Assembly: GCF_000764305.2 (NCBI RefSeq)
Contig: NW_025942170.1
Coordinates: 25,963 to 89,962, forward strand
Source of the DNA: Hyalella azteca
Taxonomy: Eukaryota > Arthropoda > Malacostraca > Amphipoda > Hyalellidae
Length of the DNA stretch: 64,000 nt
Direction of reading: 5' to 3'
The first letter of the stretch is position 1. Each line of letters starts with the position of its first letter. The notes beneath the pieces are model-generated. The model was not told the DNA's origin. It was given only the letters and a program-made list of their open reading frames with translations, and ran no database searches. Of the stretch, positions 37,740 to 49,700 are shown in pieces. A program made the translations under genes and the position numbers.

Positions 37740-39381
37740 ATCAAGAAATTTCTGCCATCTTATAATAAAATATACATATGTATATGTATATGTATACGTG
37801 GGGCCTGCACGATGGCCCCGTATCACTCGTTATCTATAACGACGCGTTTTATGTGTCTATACCTATTATCTATAAGGTGTGTTACATGACTGCGCGTATT
37901 GCATGGTTTAATTAATCACCCATTACTAGACAGCGTGGTATTTGACTCAATACATGTTAACCCCACCTTCAGAAATCTTTGCAATATTTATGACTTATAT
38001 TATTTAATATATTGTTATAATTACATTATAAGAATATTTATAACAATGCCACATAATAATCTTTAGACAGACTAAAGACATCACAAGAGAGCCTGAAAAT
38101 CCTCATTGAATTGAAATTTCTCTGAGTGTATAAATAAATCAGTTGAGTAATCGAGCTGCTTACTCAAACCGTTCACGAACTGACTTTAAATTCCCAGCCT
38201 GCGACTATGCCACGTTGAACGTGCTAGCCTGCTACGAAGCAGGCCGGTATTTAATAAGAAATATATTTTAAGCAGAGAGTTGTGGGTGTAAAATCGAGCT
38301 CGCTGCGAAAATTTAGCGATGCGAAATCTGCGACAGCTCGAACGTGATCTCGAATTTAAATATTTCCTAGTGAGACATGGTAAGACTTAACGTATGATAA
38401 CGGAATAAACCATGCCAGTTTCAAATTATAAATCCCCCTATATATATAGGGCCCCGAATTAAAGCCGGTATTTATAATACAACTAATGCTAAAACATCAG
38501 TGTTGCCGATACCTGTGTAACTGATACCACAATTACTGATGCCTGTGCTGATGATCGGCGTAGAATTACTCACACTGTTGACTATGGTAAATTTAGAACT
38601 TTTGGCTTCGATTGTTAAACGAACCATTAGAGCAAAATCGCAATAGTAACGAAATAGGTAGTTGTTAATTTTCTAGCAATTGTTTATACGGGAACCTAGG
38701 CGAACCTATTTTATTGCACGTATTTCTACTAGGAGCCTATTTTCTAGCAACTAATTATACGGTTCCCCATGGAAATGAGTTCCCCTGAGTCGGATAATTT
38801 TAAAAGTAATATTTTAATACAAACTATTTTAAGTGGGATTACGGAGAATCATTCAAATATAGACTGAACACGCGTTCAAAAATAACACGTTAGTGTAAAA
38901 TGACTACATTTTTACATTGACTCAATATCTGAATTACATTCCCATATATCAGTACTGATATATAAACGATGAGAAGAATCTATGTAAACCGTTTCATTGT
39001 TGCATCATCCATTAGCAGTTTCAGGACCAAGCAATGTAAAGAATGCCATCGAAAACAAACGAAATATCAGCTCCTAAATCAACTAATAGTGCAAAAGCAC
39101 CCGGAAAATTTTGCTGATAACTTTAAGAGGTTTGGAATATAATGATAATAATTGCCCGCACGCCCTACTCAACGAAGGTTTCTAAGAAATTATTCAATTC
39201 CAAGAACTTCTCACCTTGAATAAGTTTTGTAAGCTAGATTATGATAAAAAAAACTTCGTGTATGTAATCATTATTTATTTATGTGAGTTCGTTAATCGAA
39301 AATATATTTCATATGAATTCTGTAGTGATACGATTCAAATTTGTTGCAACCTCTAGCATCTGTTTAGTTAACCTACCCTAC
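37740..39381. other. Intergenic DNA upstream of SLC3A2
   Basis: Mostly unique AT-rich sequence. No exon, RNA gene or clear repeat is recognised. Confidence 0.5.
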
Positions 39382-39613
39382 CAGTGTTGCCAGATGGGCC
39401 TTTTTCAGGCCAAGTTTCGCAGATGTGGCCTTTTTTAAAGGCATTGGCCTGACAAAAAATAATTTGGCCTTTTTATCCGTTTTGGGCCTTTTTTATGAAA
39501 AGTGTAATTCCCGTTTTATTTAAGAATTTCTTATTAATTTCAAATGAGGCCTTTTGTGGCCTTTTTTGTGAGCTAAATTGGCCTTTTTCACTCGGCTCCA
39601 TCTGGCAACCCTG
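39382..39613. mobile_element. hAT-type MITE in the SLC3A2 5' region
   Basis: The terminal inverted repeats are CAGTGTTGCCAGATGG at the left and CCATCTGGCAACCCTG at the right (one mismatch in 16). Both sides have the 8-bp duplication TACCCTAC (39374-39381 and 39614-39621). The inside is made of GGCCTTTTT-rich sequence. Eight-bp duplications are typical of hAT elements. It ends 136 bp before the SLC3A2 start codon. Confidence 0.9.
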
Positions 39614-39749
39614 TACCCTACTCAATTGGCAAGCAGCCAGCGCGGCCATAACGTAGTGACGTACGAGTTGGCTAAGCACGTAGTGCTGCTGTTGCGATAT
39701 TTTTAACCTCGCATTAAGCTCGTGACTTCGAAAAATTAATTTTGCCAGT
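39614..39749 (+). promoter_or_regulatory. Likely SLC3A2 promoter / 5' UTR
   Basis: 136 bp of mixed composition between the MITE and the ATG. It has CpG-containing ACGTAGTGACGTACGAG and no clear TATA box. The role is inferred only from position. Confidence 0.4.
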
Positions 39750-39851
39750 ATGGGTGAGGAAAAGGACGGTGTTCCCAACGGCGAGATGGCACCTCAAGAA
39801 GAGTCGTCAAAAGTTTTGCTTAATGAAGGAGCAGATGGAGCGAAAGCTGAG
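39750..39851 (+). CDS. SLC3A2: SLC3A2 coding exon 1
   Basis: The start is MGEEKDGVPNGEMAPQEESS, then KVLLNEGADGAKAE: 34 codons, phase 0, donor GAG|GTATGG. It is the hydrophilic cytosolic tail. No earlier in-frame ATG lies close upstream. Confidence 0.85.
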
Positions 39852-42800
39852 GTATGGCGCCATTGAGTCGACATCACATGGCCGGTTATAGGAAATGCGA
39901 ACCTAGGGTGTGGCGTTCTACAATTTGCTTCTTTGTTGAATGGGTTTCTTTCATTATTTTGACTTTATTATTAAAGACAAAACACATCAAAATTTTTAGT
40001 CATATGATTATCAATAGTCTTTTTTTTATACCTAACTACTGTAGAGTGTAGACTAGACTGACTAGTAGTAGTAGTAGAATAGTTGGGACAGAAAGTGGAC
40101 TAAAATTTGTCCATTCCAGTAGCTCATTACAATACCTATTTCATTACTTTTTAAGTTTAAATATTAGGTATTATTGCAGATTAACTACATCCAAAAAAAA
40201 GGGTGTTTTTTTTTAATTATATGTTTTTTAAAAAAATCGGTTTTCCGATGCCGACCGCCAAAAATGGATTTCAGATTCGTAATCTACACCCCAAAAAACA
40301 TATAATTAAAAAAAAAAACACCCTTTTTTTTGGATGTAGTTAATCTGCAATAATACCAAATATTATTTCATGGATTATGCATAACTAGAATTAGAATTTC
40401 CCAACTTAGCACTGGAATGATAATCTTATGGCTCAATTAGGCAATTATGCAAACAATTTGATATGATATAGTACCTAATTCTAGCTGCAGATGAGAATTT
40501 ATCTAGCACTAGCAGGAATCTTGACTTCTTGTGGCTCAGAAAATGGCACTATGGCAGGAAAGCTCTAGTTGTGGCTTATATATATTATTATCCTTAAGAC
40601 CTTAACCCCTTTAATTTAATGCTTATCATGCCCTTGTTAGAAAATTATTTTCGAATTTTATATTTTTATTATTAATTGTTCTATGTTGCAGGTTGCTTCT
40701 TTATTAAAGGCCTAGAAAATAATTATGTTGAATATATCAAAAATTTAGTTTGAAATTACTGCATCTAACAAAAAAATGTTGACATATATCTCATCTGAAG
40801 CATTGAAATTGCATCTCAAAGGTACTAATTTACATAGATATCTGTTATAGAAAACATTGTTTTGATAGTTGTGCTTCTGAAATTGCTTGTAAAGCATTCT
40901 TGCAAAGTTGAAAGTTGCATTGACGATTGTGTTGTTAAATGCTGTATAAATATGCATTGATTGTGAAAATGCTGTGATGTCATCATGTCAATGCAATTGC
41001 CTTTAGGGCCAAAAAATGTTCCAAAGTATCAGATTTAAAACATTGGAATTTTCCAAGTTATCAATGAATTTTTGCCTATTTTGAATAGCCAGCAGAAGTT
41101 TCATAAAATAACAAGTAAATGAGATTGTTTTATGAATGATTTTCAAAAATCATTATTGAAAATAGGCAGTTTTTCTTAGTTTTCAATTAAAAAATTTAAA
41201 AAAGGCCACAGGAATGGGTAAAATTGGCCAGATTAGCAGGTATTTTGTCCAATTCACAGGAGGCTTGTCCAAATTATCCATTTTGGAAACCCTGCAGCTT
41301 GAAAGTAATAATTTATGAAATTTTTTGATATTGTTTTATGAATTATTTTCAAAAATCATTGAAAATGGGCAATTTTCTTTATCCAGGTGCAGGCAGCTGA
41401 CATCAAAGTCGACATCGCAACCGAGGATGAGTTCCGTGGACTCACCAAGTCTGAGCTCATGAAGTACGCCAAGGATCCATTTTGGGTTCGACTCCGCATT
41501 ATCCTCATGTTCCTATTTTGGTCAGTATAACAATTAGCAATTATATTTAATGTAAAGTTTACCTAATGTCGAATATTGTTATCCTCGTGTTCCTATTTTG
41601 GTCAGTATAACAATTAGCAATTAAAGCCAATTATATTTAATGTAAAGTTTACCTAATATTGAATGTTGTTATCCTCATGTTCCTATTTTGGTCGGTATAA
41701 CAATTAGCAATTATATTTAATGGAAAGTTTACCTAATGTGGAATATTGATTGATATATTTTCAACCTGTAGTTCTAGCATGTGCTTCAAAGTGTAATTTT
41801 CTCAGCATTTTGATCTGATAAATACTATCTTTTTCTTCTGATTCTGATAGTAATGGTTAGCATGCTGGCCACTGTGGTCAATCCTGTACATTAATATGGT
41901 ATCAATAATTTCTGCAAGAAATTTTAGTCGATTATCTACAGTGAAGATGGGGATTTTGCTCTCTATAGCAGCATTTTCTTATCAACTTGATCTGATTCAC
42001 TGAATGTAGCTTTTGGTCTGTTTAACTAGATGAATAATCTTGTTTATTGTGTATTATCTTGTTTATTGTGTATTGATATTGACTCAATGGAGATTTAGGA
42101 TTGATAGAATTCTGTGAGCACTTCCTGAAAAGCAATAGCTGCCAATTTATATATACTCTACCAATTTTTTATCATATATTTGAACATGTTGGTGTTGCCG
42201 GGTCTAAAATGTCTCGTGCCGTAGGTGAGATAAACCTGTTATCTGCTTTTAACTAACTGGCAACAACCCTACTCTGAATGAAGGAAAATGAAAGACTGGT
42301 TCTAATGCAAAATGAATTAAAATATGGGACAGTAAATAAGCACACAACTTAATAAAATTGCAAATGAAATGGTTGTTTTAATTTGAAAGGTGTAATGAAA
42401 ATGTGCTTGTTAATTGGATGTAAGGAGCATGGACATGTGGAGATGAGTAGATTTAACTGCAAACAGAAAGAACAGAATAAAAATGCAAATCATGAATGAC
42501 TGATAATCTGATGGGATGTAGAATGTAAACAAAGCAAGAACCATTAAACTCCATAAAACTAGTAAAAGCTCATCTCCATATTGTGAATTTATTTTTAAAA
42601 CTAATGAGTACTCGCATGAGGATTGAATTGAAAGGAATCACAAGTGGACAGATAAATAAAGGAATACTGCCAGATGAATTGTGAACATAACTTGCTGAAA
42701 TTAATTATAACCATAATCCAATATAATAAATTAACTTCCTCAAACTAGACCATATCAGTCAGAGATGAACACAATCAAAGTAAAATGCAAGGGAACACAA

Positions 42801-45800
42801 AAGGTTAATATCAATGAAATTAGCAAAATAACAAAGACAAAACTTAACCTAACTTATCAATGAGTAAATGAAATAAATTTCTATGTTACTCACCAATGCA
42901 ACTGAGTGCCCAGGCTGAGATACTGAGTAGGAATCCAAATACTAAGAGTGATAATTCAAGTTTGCAAATTATACTTTGGTCATCTACACTGAAAAAGCTA
43001 AAAATATTGAATTTAATTTAAATTGAGTTGGATTGAGAACTGAAGAAATATGATAAATAGTAAAGAAAGACATGAAGGTTGGGCTACACAGTAGCCTAAT
43101 TCAACCTCCGGTAACATTGGTTGTTTTGAACATGCTAGGTGCATTGAAAGTGTTAACACGGTGCATGCATTGAATCATTAATATGTTGGATACATTGAAC
43201 TTGATAACAGTTGCATTGAACATGTTGGATGAATTGACCATTTTTAGCGCATTTTCTCATTTATGGAAAAAATGCACTATTGTGCTTGCCATGTCTGTCC
43301 ATCCATCCGTCTGTCCGTCCATGACCTCAAGTTTTTGTCAATGTGAAAATGCACTCTGTCACACACTGCAGTGAGTACTGAGTTTTCTTTTTTGACTGCA
43401 GGGCAGCATGGGTGGCTATGTTGGTGCTGGCTATCTGGATCATTGTCAAAGCCCCCGCCTGTGAGCCTCCACCCACCATCACCTGGATGCAGGAGAGTGC
43501 CATGGTGGAGGTCAACCCAAGTGCCATGGATCCTCAAGGTATGAATCATTATATTGCATCCCATATATACCTATATATATATTAGTGAACATTGATATAC
43601 ATGCTATAAACCTGTGTTTATCTTGGTCAATTACTCTTATCCTTATCATGTTATCAGATGATCAAGTAATTCTATCTGTATTGCATTGCACCACTCAACA
43701 ATAATGAAACCTGAATTTTTTTACTATAAAGACGTATTTGTTTGTATCAATTCCCCTCATCATCCACCATCATGGGCTAATATCATCATGTTCTAAGCTC
43801 TATCATCCATCATATGCTAATATATCATGTTCTACCAGACATGTGAACCTGGTGTAAGCTTTAGTCCTGGTATCATTCTACCTCCCAGATCTGATTAAAT
43901 CGTCCTTATCAATTTACCTCATCCTCACCATGAAATGATAATAATAATATCCTCCTATATAATATTAATAATATCATCCTATATGATATTAATAATATCC
44001 TCCTATATAATATTAATAACATCATCCTATATAATATTAATAATATCTTATTTTGCAGACTCGGTGAACCTGGTGAAGGCTCTGGGCTTGTCGTCCTTCT
44101 ACATCCCCGCCCTCATCAGCGGCCACGACTTCTACAAGCTTAACCCTGCGTATGTGGCGGAGCAGGTCACCAGCCTGCTGCAGGTACATGATGAGCAGGT
44201 CACCAGCCTGCTGCAGGTACATGATGAGCAGGTCACCAGCATGCTGCAGGTACATGATGAGCAGGTCACCAGCATGCTGCAGGTACATGATGAGCAGGTC
44301 ACCAGCATGCTGCAGGTACATGATGAGCAGGTCACCAGCATGCTGCAGGTACATGATGAGCAGGTCACCAGCATGCTGCAGGTACATGATGAGCAGGTCA
44401 CCAGCATGCTGCAGGTACATGATGAGCAGGTCACCAGCATGCTGCAGGTACATGATGAGCAGGTCACCAGCATGCTGCAGGTACATGATGAGCAGGTCAC
44501 CAGCATGCTGCAGGTACATGATGAGCAGGTCACCAGCATGCTGCAGGTACATGATGAGCAGGTCACCAGCATGCTGCAGGTACATGATGAGCAGGTCACC
44601 AGCATGCTGCAGGTACATGATGAGCAGGTCACCAGCATGCTGCAGGTACATGATGAGCAGGTCACCAGCATGCTGCAGGTACATGATGAGCAGGTCACCA
44701 GCATGCTGCAGGTACATGATGAGCAGGTCACCAGCATGCTGCAGGTACATGATGAGCAGGTCACCAGCATGCTGCAGGTACATGATGAGCAGGTCACCAG
44801 CATGCTGCAGGTACATGATGAGCAGGTCACCAGCATGCTGCAGGTACATGATGAGCAGGTCACCAGCATGCTGCAGGTACATGATGAGCAGGTCACCAGC
44901 ATGCTGCAGGTACATGATGAGCAGGTCACCAGCATGCTGCAGGTACATGATGAGCAGGTCACCAGCATGCTGCAGGTACATGATGAGCAGGTCACCAGCA
45001 TGCTGCAGNCCTGTGAACGATGTGAAGATCTCATTTGTATCAGCTGTTCAAAGTTGAGCTCTAAGGAGTACTCATTTCTCCAGAAATCTAAATTGCTTCA
45101 TTGGTTTTGCCGTGATTGCGAAAAACCAACTCTTGGTGCTCGAAAAAGAGAGGAGTTGGTGGAAGAGCACGGCAATGAGTCGAAATTGTTGAATGATGTA
45201 GTAAACTCCTTGAGTGAGATGGTGCTGTCTCTTATACACATCTAGATGTGTATAAGAGACAGGTTTAGATCTATGAACAAGGCACGAAATGGAAAAGAAT
45301 CGGCGACAGGCCACATCAGGCCTACACTTCAGAGCCGACATCACTATGTTATGTTATGTTATGTTATGTTGAACACATTATGCATGATGCAGATGCTGAC
45401 AGGTGCCGGGGATATCTAGATCATTTATTCATGATGCAGATGCATTCAGGAACGCATATCATTAACTCTGACAGTGGTACATCTTCTATCATTTATGCAC
45501 TTAACATCATAATGAACACATTACGCGTAATGCAGGCTCTGACGGGTGCTGGAGTGCACGGCGTAACAGACTTCGTGCCCAGTCCTGTGCTGCCCTACAA
45601 CTCCTGGGTGGTAAACACAAGCTATGCACACCTCTTCAACCTGCCGGCACTGACACTCAACTATGACGAGGAGGACCTCAGCCCCGAGCTGCAGGTGACA
45701 GTGGGTAGCTTAGTGGGTTGCTTGAAGTGTAGCTTAATGTGGGGTTTAATGGGTGGTGTGTAGCTTAATGGATGGTGGGTAGCTTGATGGGTAGCTTGGT

Positions 45801-46715
45801 GTGTAGCTTAGTGGGTAGCTTAATAGGTGGTGTGTAGCTTAATGGGTGATGTGGTTTAATGGGTGGTGTGTAGCTTAATGGTGGTGTGTAGCTTAATGGT
45901 GGTGTGTGGCTTAATGGTGGTGTGTAGCTTAATGGGTAGTGTGTAGCCTAATAGGTGGTGTGTGGCTTAATGGGTGGTGTGTGGCCTAATGGGTGGTGTG
46001 TGGCCTAATGGGTGGTGTGTGGCCTAATGGGTGGTGTGTGGCTTAATGGGTGGTGTGTAGCCTAATGGGTGGTGTGTGGCNNNNNNNNNNNNNNNNNNNN
46101 NNNNNNNNNNNNNNNNNNNNNNNNNNNNNNNNNNNNNNNNNNNNNNNNNNNNNNNNNNNNNNNGGTAGCTTGGTGTGTAGCTTAATGGGTAGCTTGGTGT
46201 GTAGCTTAATGGGTAGCTTGGTGTGTAGCTTAATGGGTAGCTTGGTGTGTAGCTTAATGGGTAGCTTGGTGTGTAGCTTAATGGGTAGTTTGGTGTGTAG
46301 CTTAATGGGTAGCTTGGTGTGTAGCTTAATGGGTGGTCGGTAGCTTGATGGGTAGCTTGGTGTGTAGCTTAATAGGTGGTGGGTAGCTTAATGGGTGGTG
46401 TGTGGCTTAATGGGTAGCTTGGTGTGTAGCTTGATGGGTAGCTTGATGGGTAGCTTGATGGGTAGCTTGATGGGTAGCTTGGTGTTTAGCTTGATGAGTA
46501 GCTTGATGGGTAGCTTGGTGTGTAGCTTGATGGGTAGCTTGGTGGTATAGCTTAATGGGTAGCTTGGTGTGTAGCTTAATGGGTAGCTTGGTGTGTAGCT
46601 TGATGGGTAGCTTGGTGTATAGTTTAATGGGTAGCTTGGTGTGTAGCTTGATGGGTAGCTTGGTGTATAGTTTAATGGGTAGCTTGGTGTGTAGCTTAGA
46701 ATATATTGTTGCTCA

Positions 46716-46747
<32 letters not shown>

Positions 46748-49700
46748 ATATATACATATTAGTTCATGTCATAGTGTGTGTAGCTTAGAATGTAGCTTAG
46801 TATATGCAATTGCTCATGACTTAGTGCGAGCTTAATAGTGATGGAATCAATGTGTATATAATTTGAGATATGCTATTAAATGTATAGCGTTGAGTGCAGC
46901 TTAGTGATCCGGCTAATAATGTTGAATTAACGTGATGTTTGAGTGGCAGAAATTGCTGATTGATATTGACAATGATGTTTTGTTACCGTAATGTTTACGT
47001 GTTTGTTAGGTTGCAGAAATTGCTGATTGATATTAACATTGACATTTAATTAACGTGATGTTCACGTTGCAGAAAGTGTTGATTTTCTGGAAGAACGAGT
47101 ACAACATCACGGGCTTTACGGTGCCTGCTGACGAGACCGAGAAACAACCTGAGCTTCATAACCTCACCACCTCCCTCAACCATGACCTAGCTGACCAGGA
47201 CATGTGAGTCATGTTATAGCTTACTGACCTCAACCATGACCTAGCTGACCATGACATGTGAGTCATGTTATAGCTTACTGACCTCAACCATGACCTAGCT
47301 GACCAGGACATGTGAGTCATGTTATAGCTTACTGACCTCACCGTAATCTATGTAGATTTTGTCCTTGATTCATGATAATTATTTGAATGTACAAGTACTA
47401 TTATGTCGAATGAGTGAGTATTCTAATGTACCTATCTCTATGTTATTTATCAGAGTGTAATTCTTCATAAGTAAATGAATATGCTGTTGTTATAACATGA
47501 TAACATCTAACCTACCCTGGACAGCGTGGTGGGGGAGGGGATGGTTGACGTGTCAGATGCTGTCAGCAACCTTAACCTTCCTGGCAGCTTCCAGCAATTC
47601 CTGAAACTGAACTCTGACTCCTGGCCCTACTATAAGGTATGGCCTCGTGACAGGAGAAGTGGGTGGCCCCCTGACAGTGCTGGTGTGTGGCCCACAATGG
47701 GGCCAGTTGTAAAAGTTGTCAATAATTGGTCAAAGCTTTTCATTTGATTTTGCCATGAGTTGTATTCAAAATAATTCTCTTTAAATGGTTCAGAGAACCT
47801 AAAAGGCAAATAGAAGATGTATATGCCGTATAACTTGAATACATATTAATATGTGTCACAGGGTGATCGTAGAAATACCTACTACTATATTCTATTATAT
47901 TATTTATTAGAGTCAAGTATGTCAACTATAATGTCTTGAATCATTGACAATGATTCATTGTCAATAGAACATTTATAGAAAATAGTTTAATAACATGCTC
48001 GATTCTCAAGGTGTTCTTTACTCTCTCAGCACGTAAGGACCGAATCAAAAGAAAGATATTTAATGAAAATTTGTTTGGCCAAAATACCGTAGCGCGGCCT
48101 TTAGTCGTAGTTTAATATGAAAAAAATCATAAATTACTTTAGCGCATTCATTCAATTGCAGTCTTTAGGCAGACAATGAGATCATTTCAACGGATAACAG
48201 GAAAATGTCAATGGTATTGATTTCTGTAATTAATATTATTGTCTTGTTTCCAGTTTATGCCGGTAGTGGCTGACCATCGTACCGCCTCACCCGCTCAGAT
48301 GCCGGCAGTGACGATGGCCCTTATGCTCTCCCCTGGCACTCCCATCCTGCAGGTGATGTGACGTTCAATGTATTAAAATACATAGGTACCGTCAACTGGG
48401 GTGACTTTGGCCACCCGGGGTGACTTTGGCCACCTGGGGTGACTTTGGCCACCTGGGGTGACTTTGGCCACCCGGGGTGACTTTGGCCACCCGGGGTGAC
48501 TTCGGCCACCTGGGGTGACTTCGGCCACCCGGGGTGACTTTGGCCCTGTCTCTTATACACATCTAGATGTGTATAAGAGACAGACCTGCGTGAGCCTGAA
48601 GGGGACGGTCTCAGGGGTGGGCAGGATCTTGGACCCACCTGCGTGAGCCTGAAGGGGACGGTCTCAGGGGCTGTCTCTTATACACATCTAGATGTGTATA
48701 AGAGACAGATGCTGCACTGTTGCTGCGTAATGCTGCAGTGTTGCAGCGTAATGCTGCAGTGTTGCTGCGTAATGCTGCAGTGTTGCTGCATAATGCTGCA
48801 GTGTTGCTGCGTAATGCTGCAGTGTTGCTGCGTAATGCTGAAGTGTTGCTGCGTAATGCTGCTATGCTGCTGCGTAATGCTGCTATGCTGCTGCGTAATG
48901 CTGCTATGCTGCTGCGTAATGCTGCTATGCTGTTGCGCAATGCTGCAGTGTTGCTGCTCTGTCCTTTGAGACCCTCATATTGCTGGTGAATGACTTCCTC
49001 AGTCTTCTTAATTTTTGTAATCCAAAATCTATTTTCACATAATGAGTGTAATTTATTGATCACTTTATTTGATTAAGTACACTGTAATTTATTAATTACA
49101 TTAATTCACATAATGAGTGTAATTTATTAATCACGTTACCGTCATTTATTAATCACTTAAGGCGTGACGGTAACAGCTCTTATTGTTGTCAGAGTAACTA
49201 CCCTAGACGTGACGGTAACAGCTCTTATTGTTGTCAGAGTAACTACTCTAGACGTGACGGTAACAGCTCTTATTGTTGTCAGAGTAACTACTCTAGACGT
49301 GACGGTAACAGCTCTTATTGTTGTCAGAGTAACTACTCTAGACGTGACGGTAACAGCTCTTATTGTTGTCAGAGTAACTACTCTAGACGTGACGGTAACA
49401 GCTCTTATTGTTGCCAGAGTAACTACCCTAGACGTGACGGTAACAGCCTCTTGTTCCGCAGATCCCAGGGAACAACACGGAGAAGTTCGTGACCAGCCTG
49501 GGGGGCGTGGTGGCTGCGTGCTCGGAGCTTCGCTCCAAAGACGCTTTCAAGTTCGGCGCCACGGAGTTCGTCAACTCCACCGCCAACGTCGTGGCGTTCA
49601 CCAGGTGTGGGGCATGAGGTTCTGGAGGAAGGAGGGTCTGGCTCATGATGTGCCTCGAGTGTGATGTGTCTGGTCATGATGCGCCTCGAGTGTGATGTGT

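Noticed and set aside
43935..45245. 436-codon ORF with EQVTSMLQVHD repeats
   Set aside because: It is SLC3A2 exon 4 read through its donor into the 33-bp array, across an N, a foreign fragment and an adapter.
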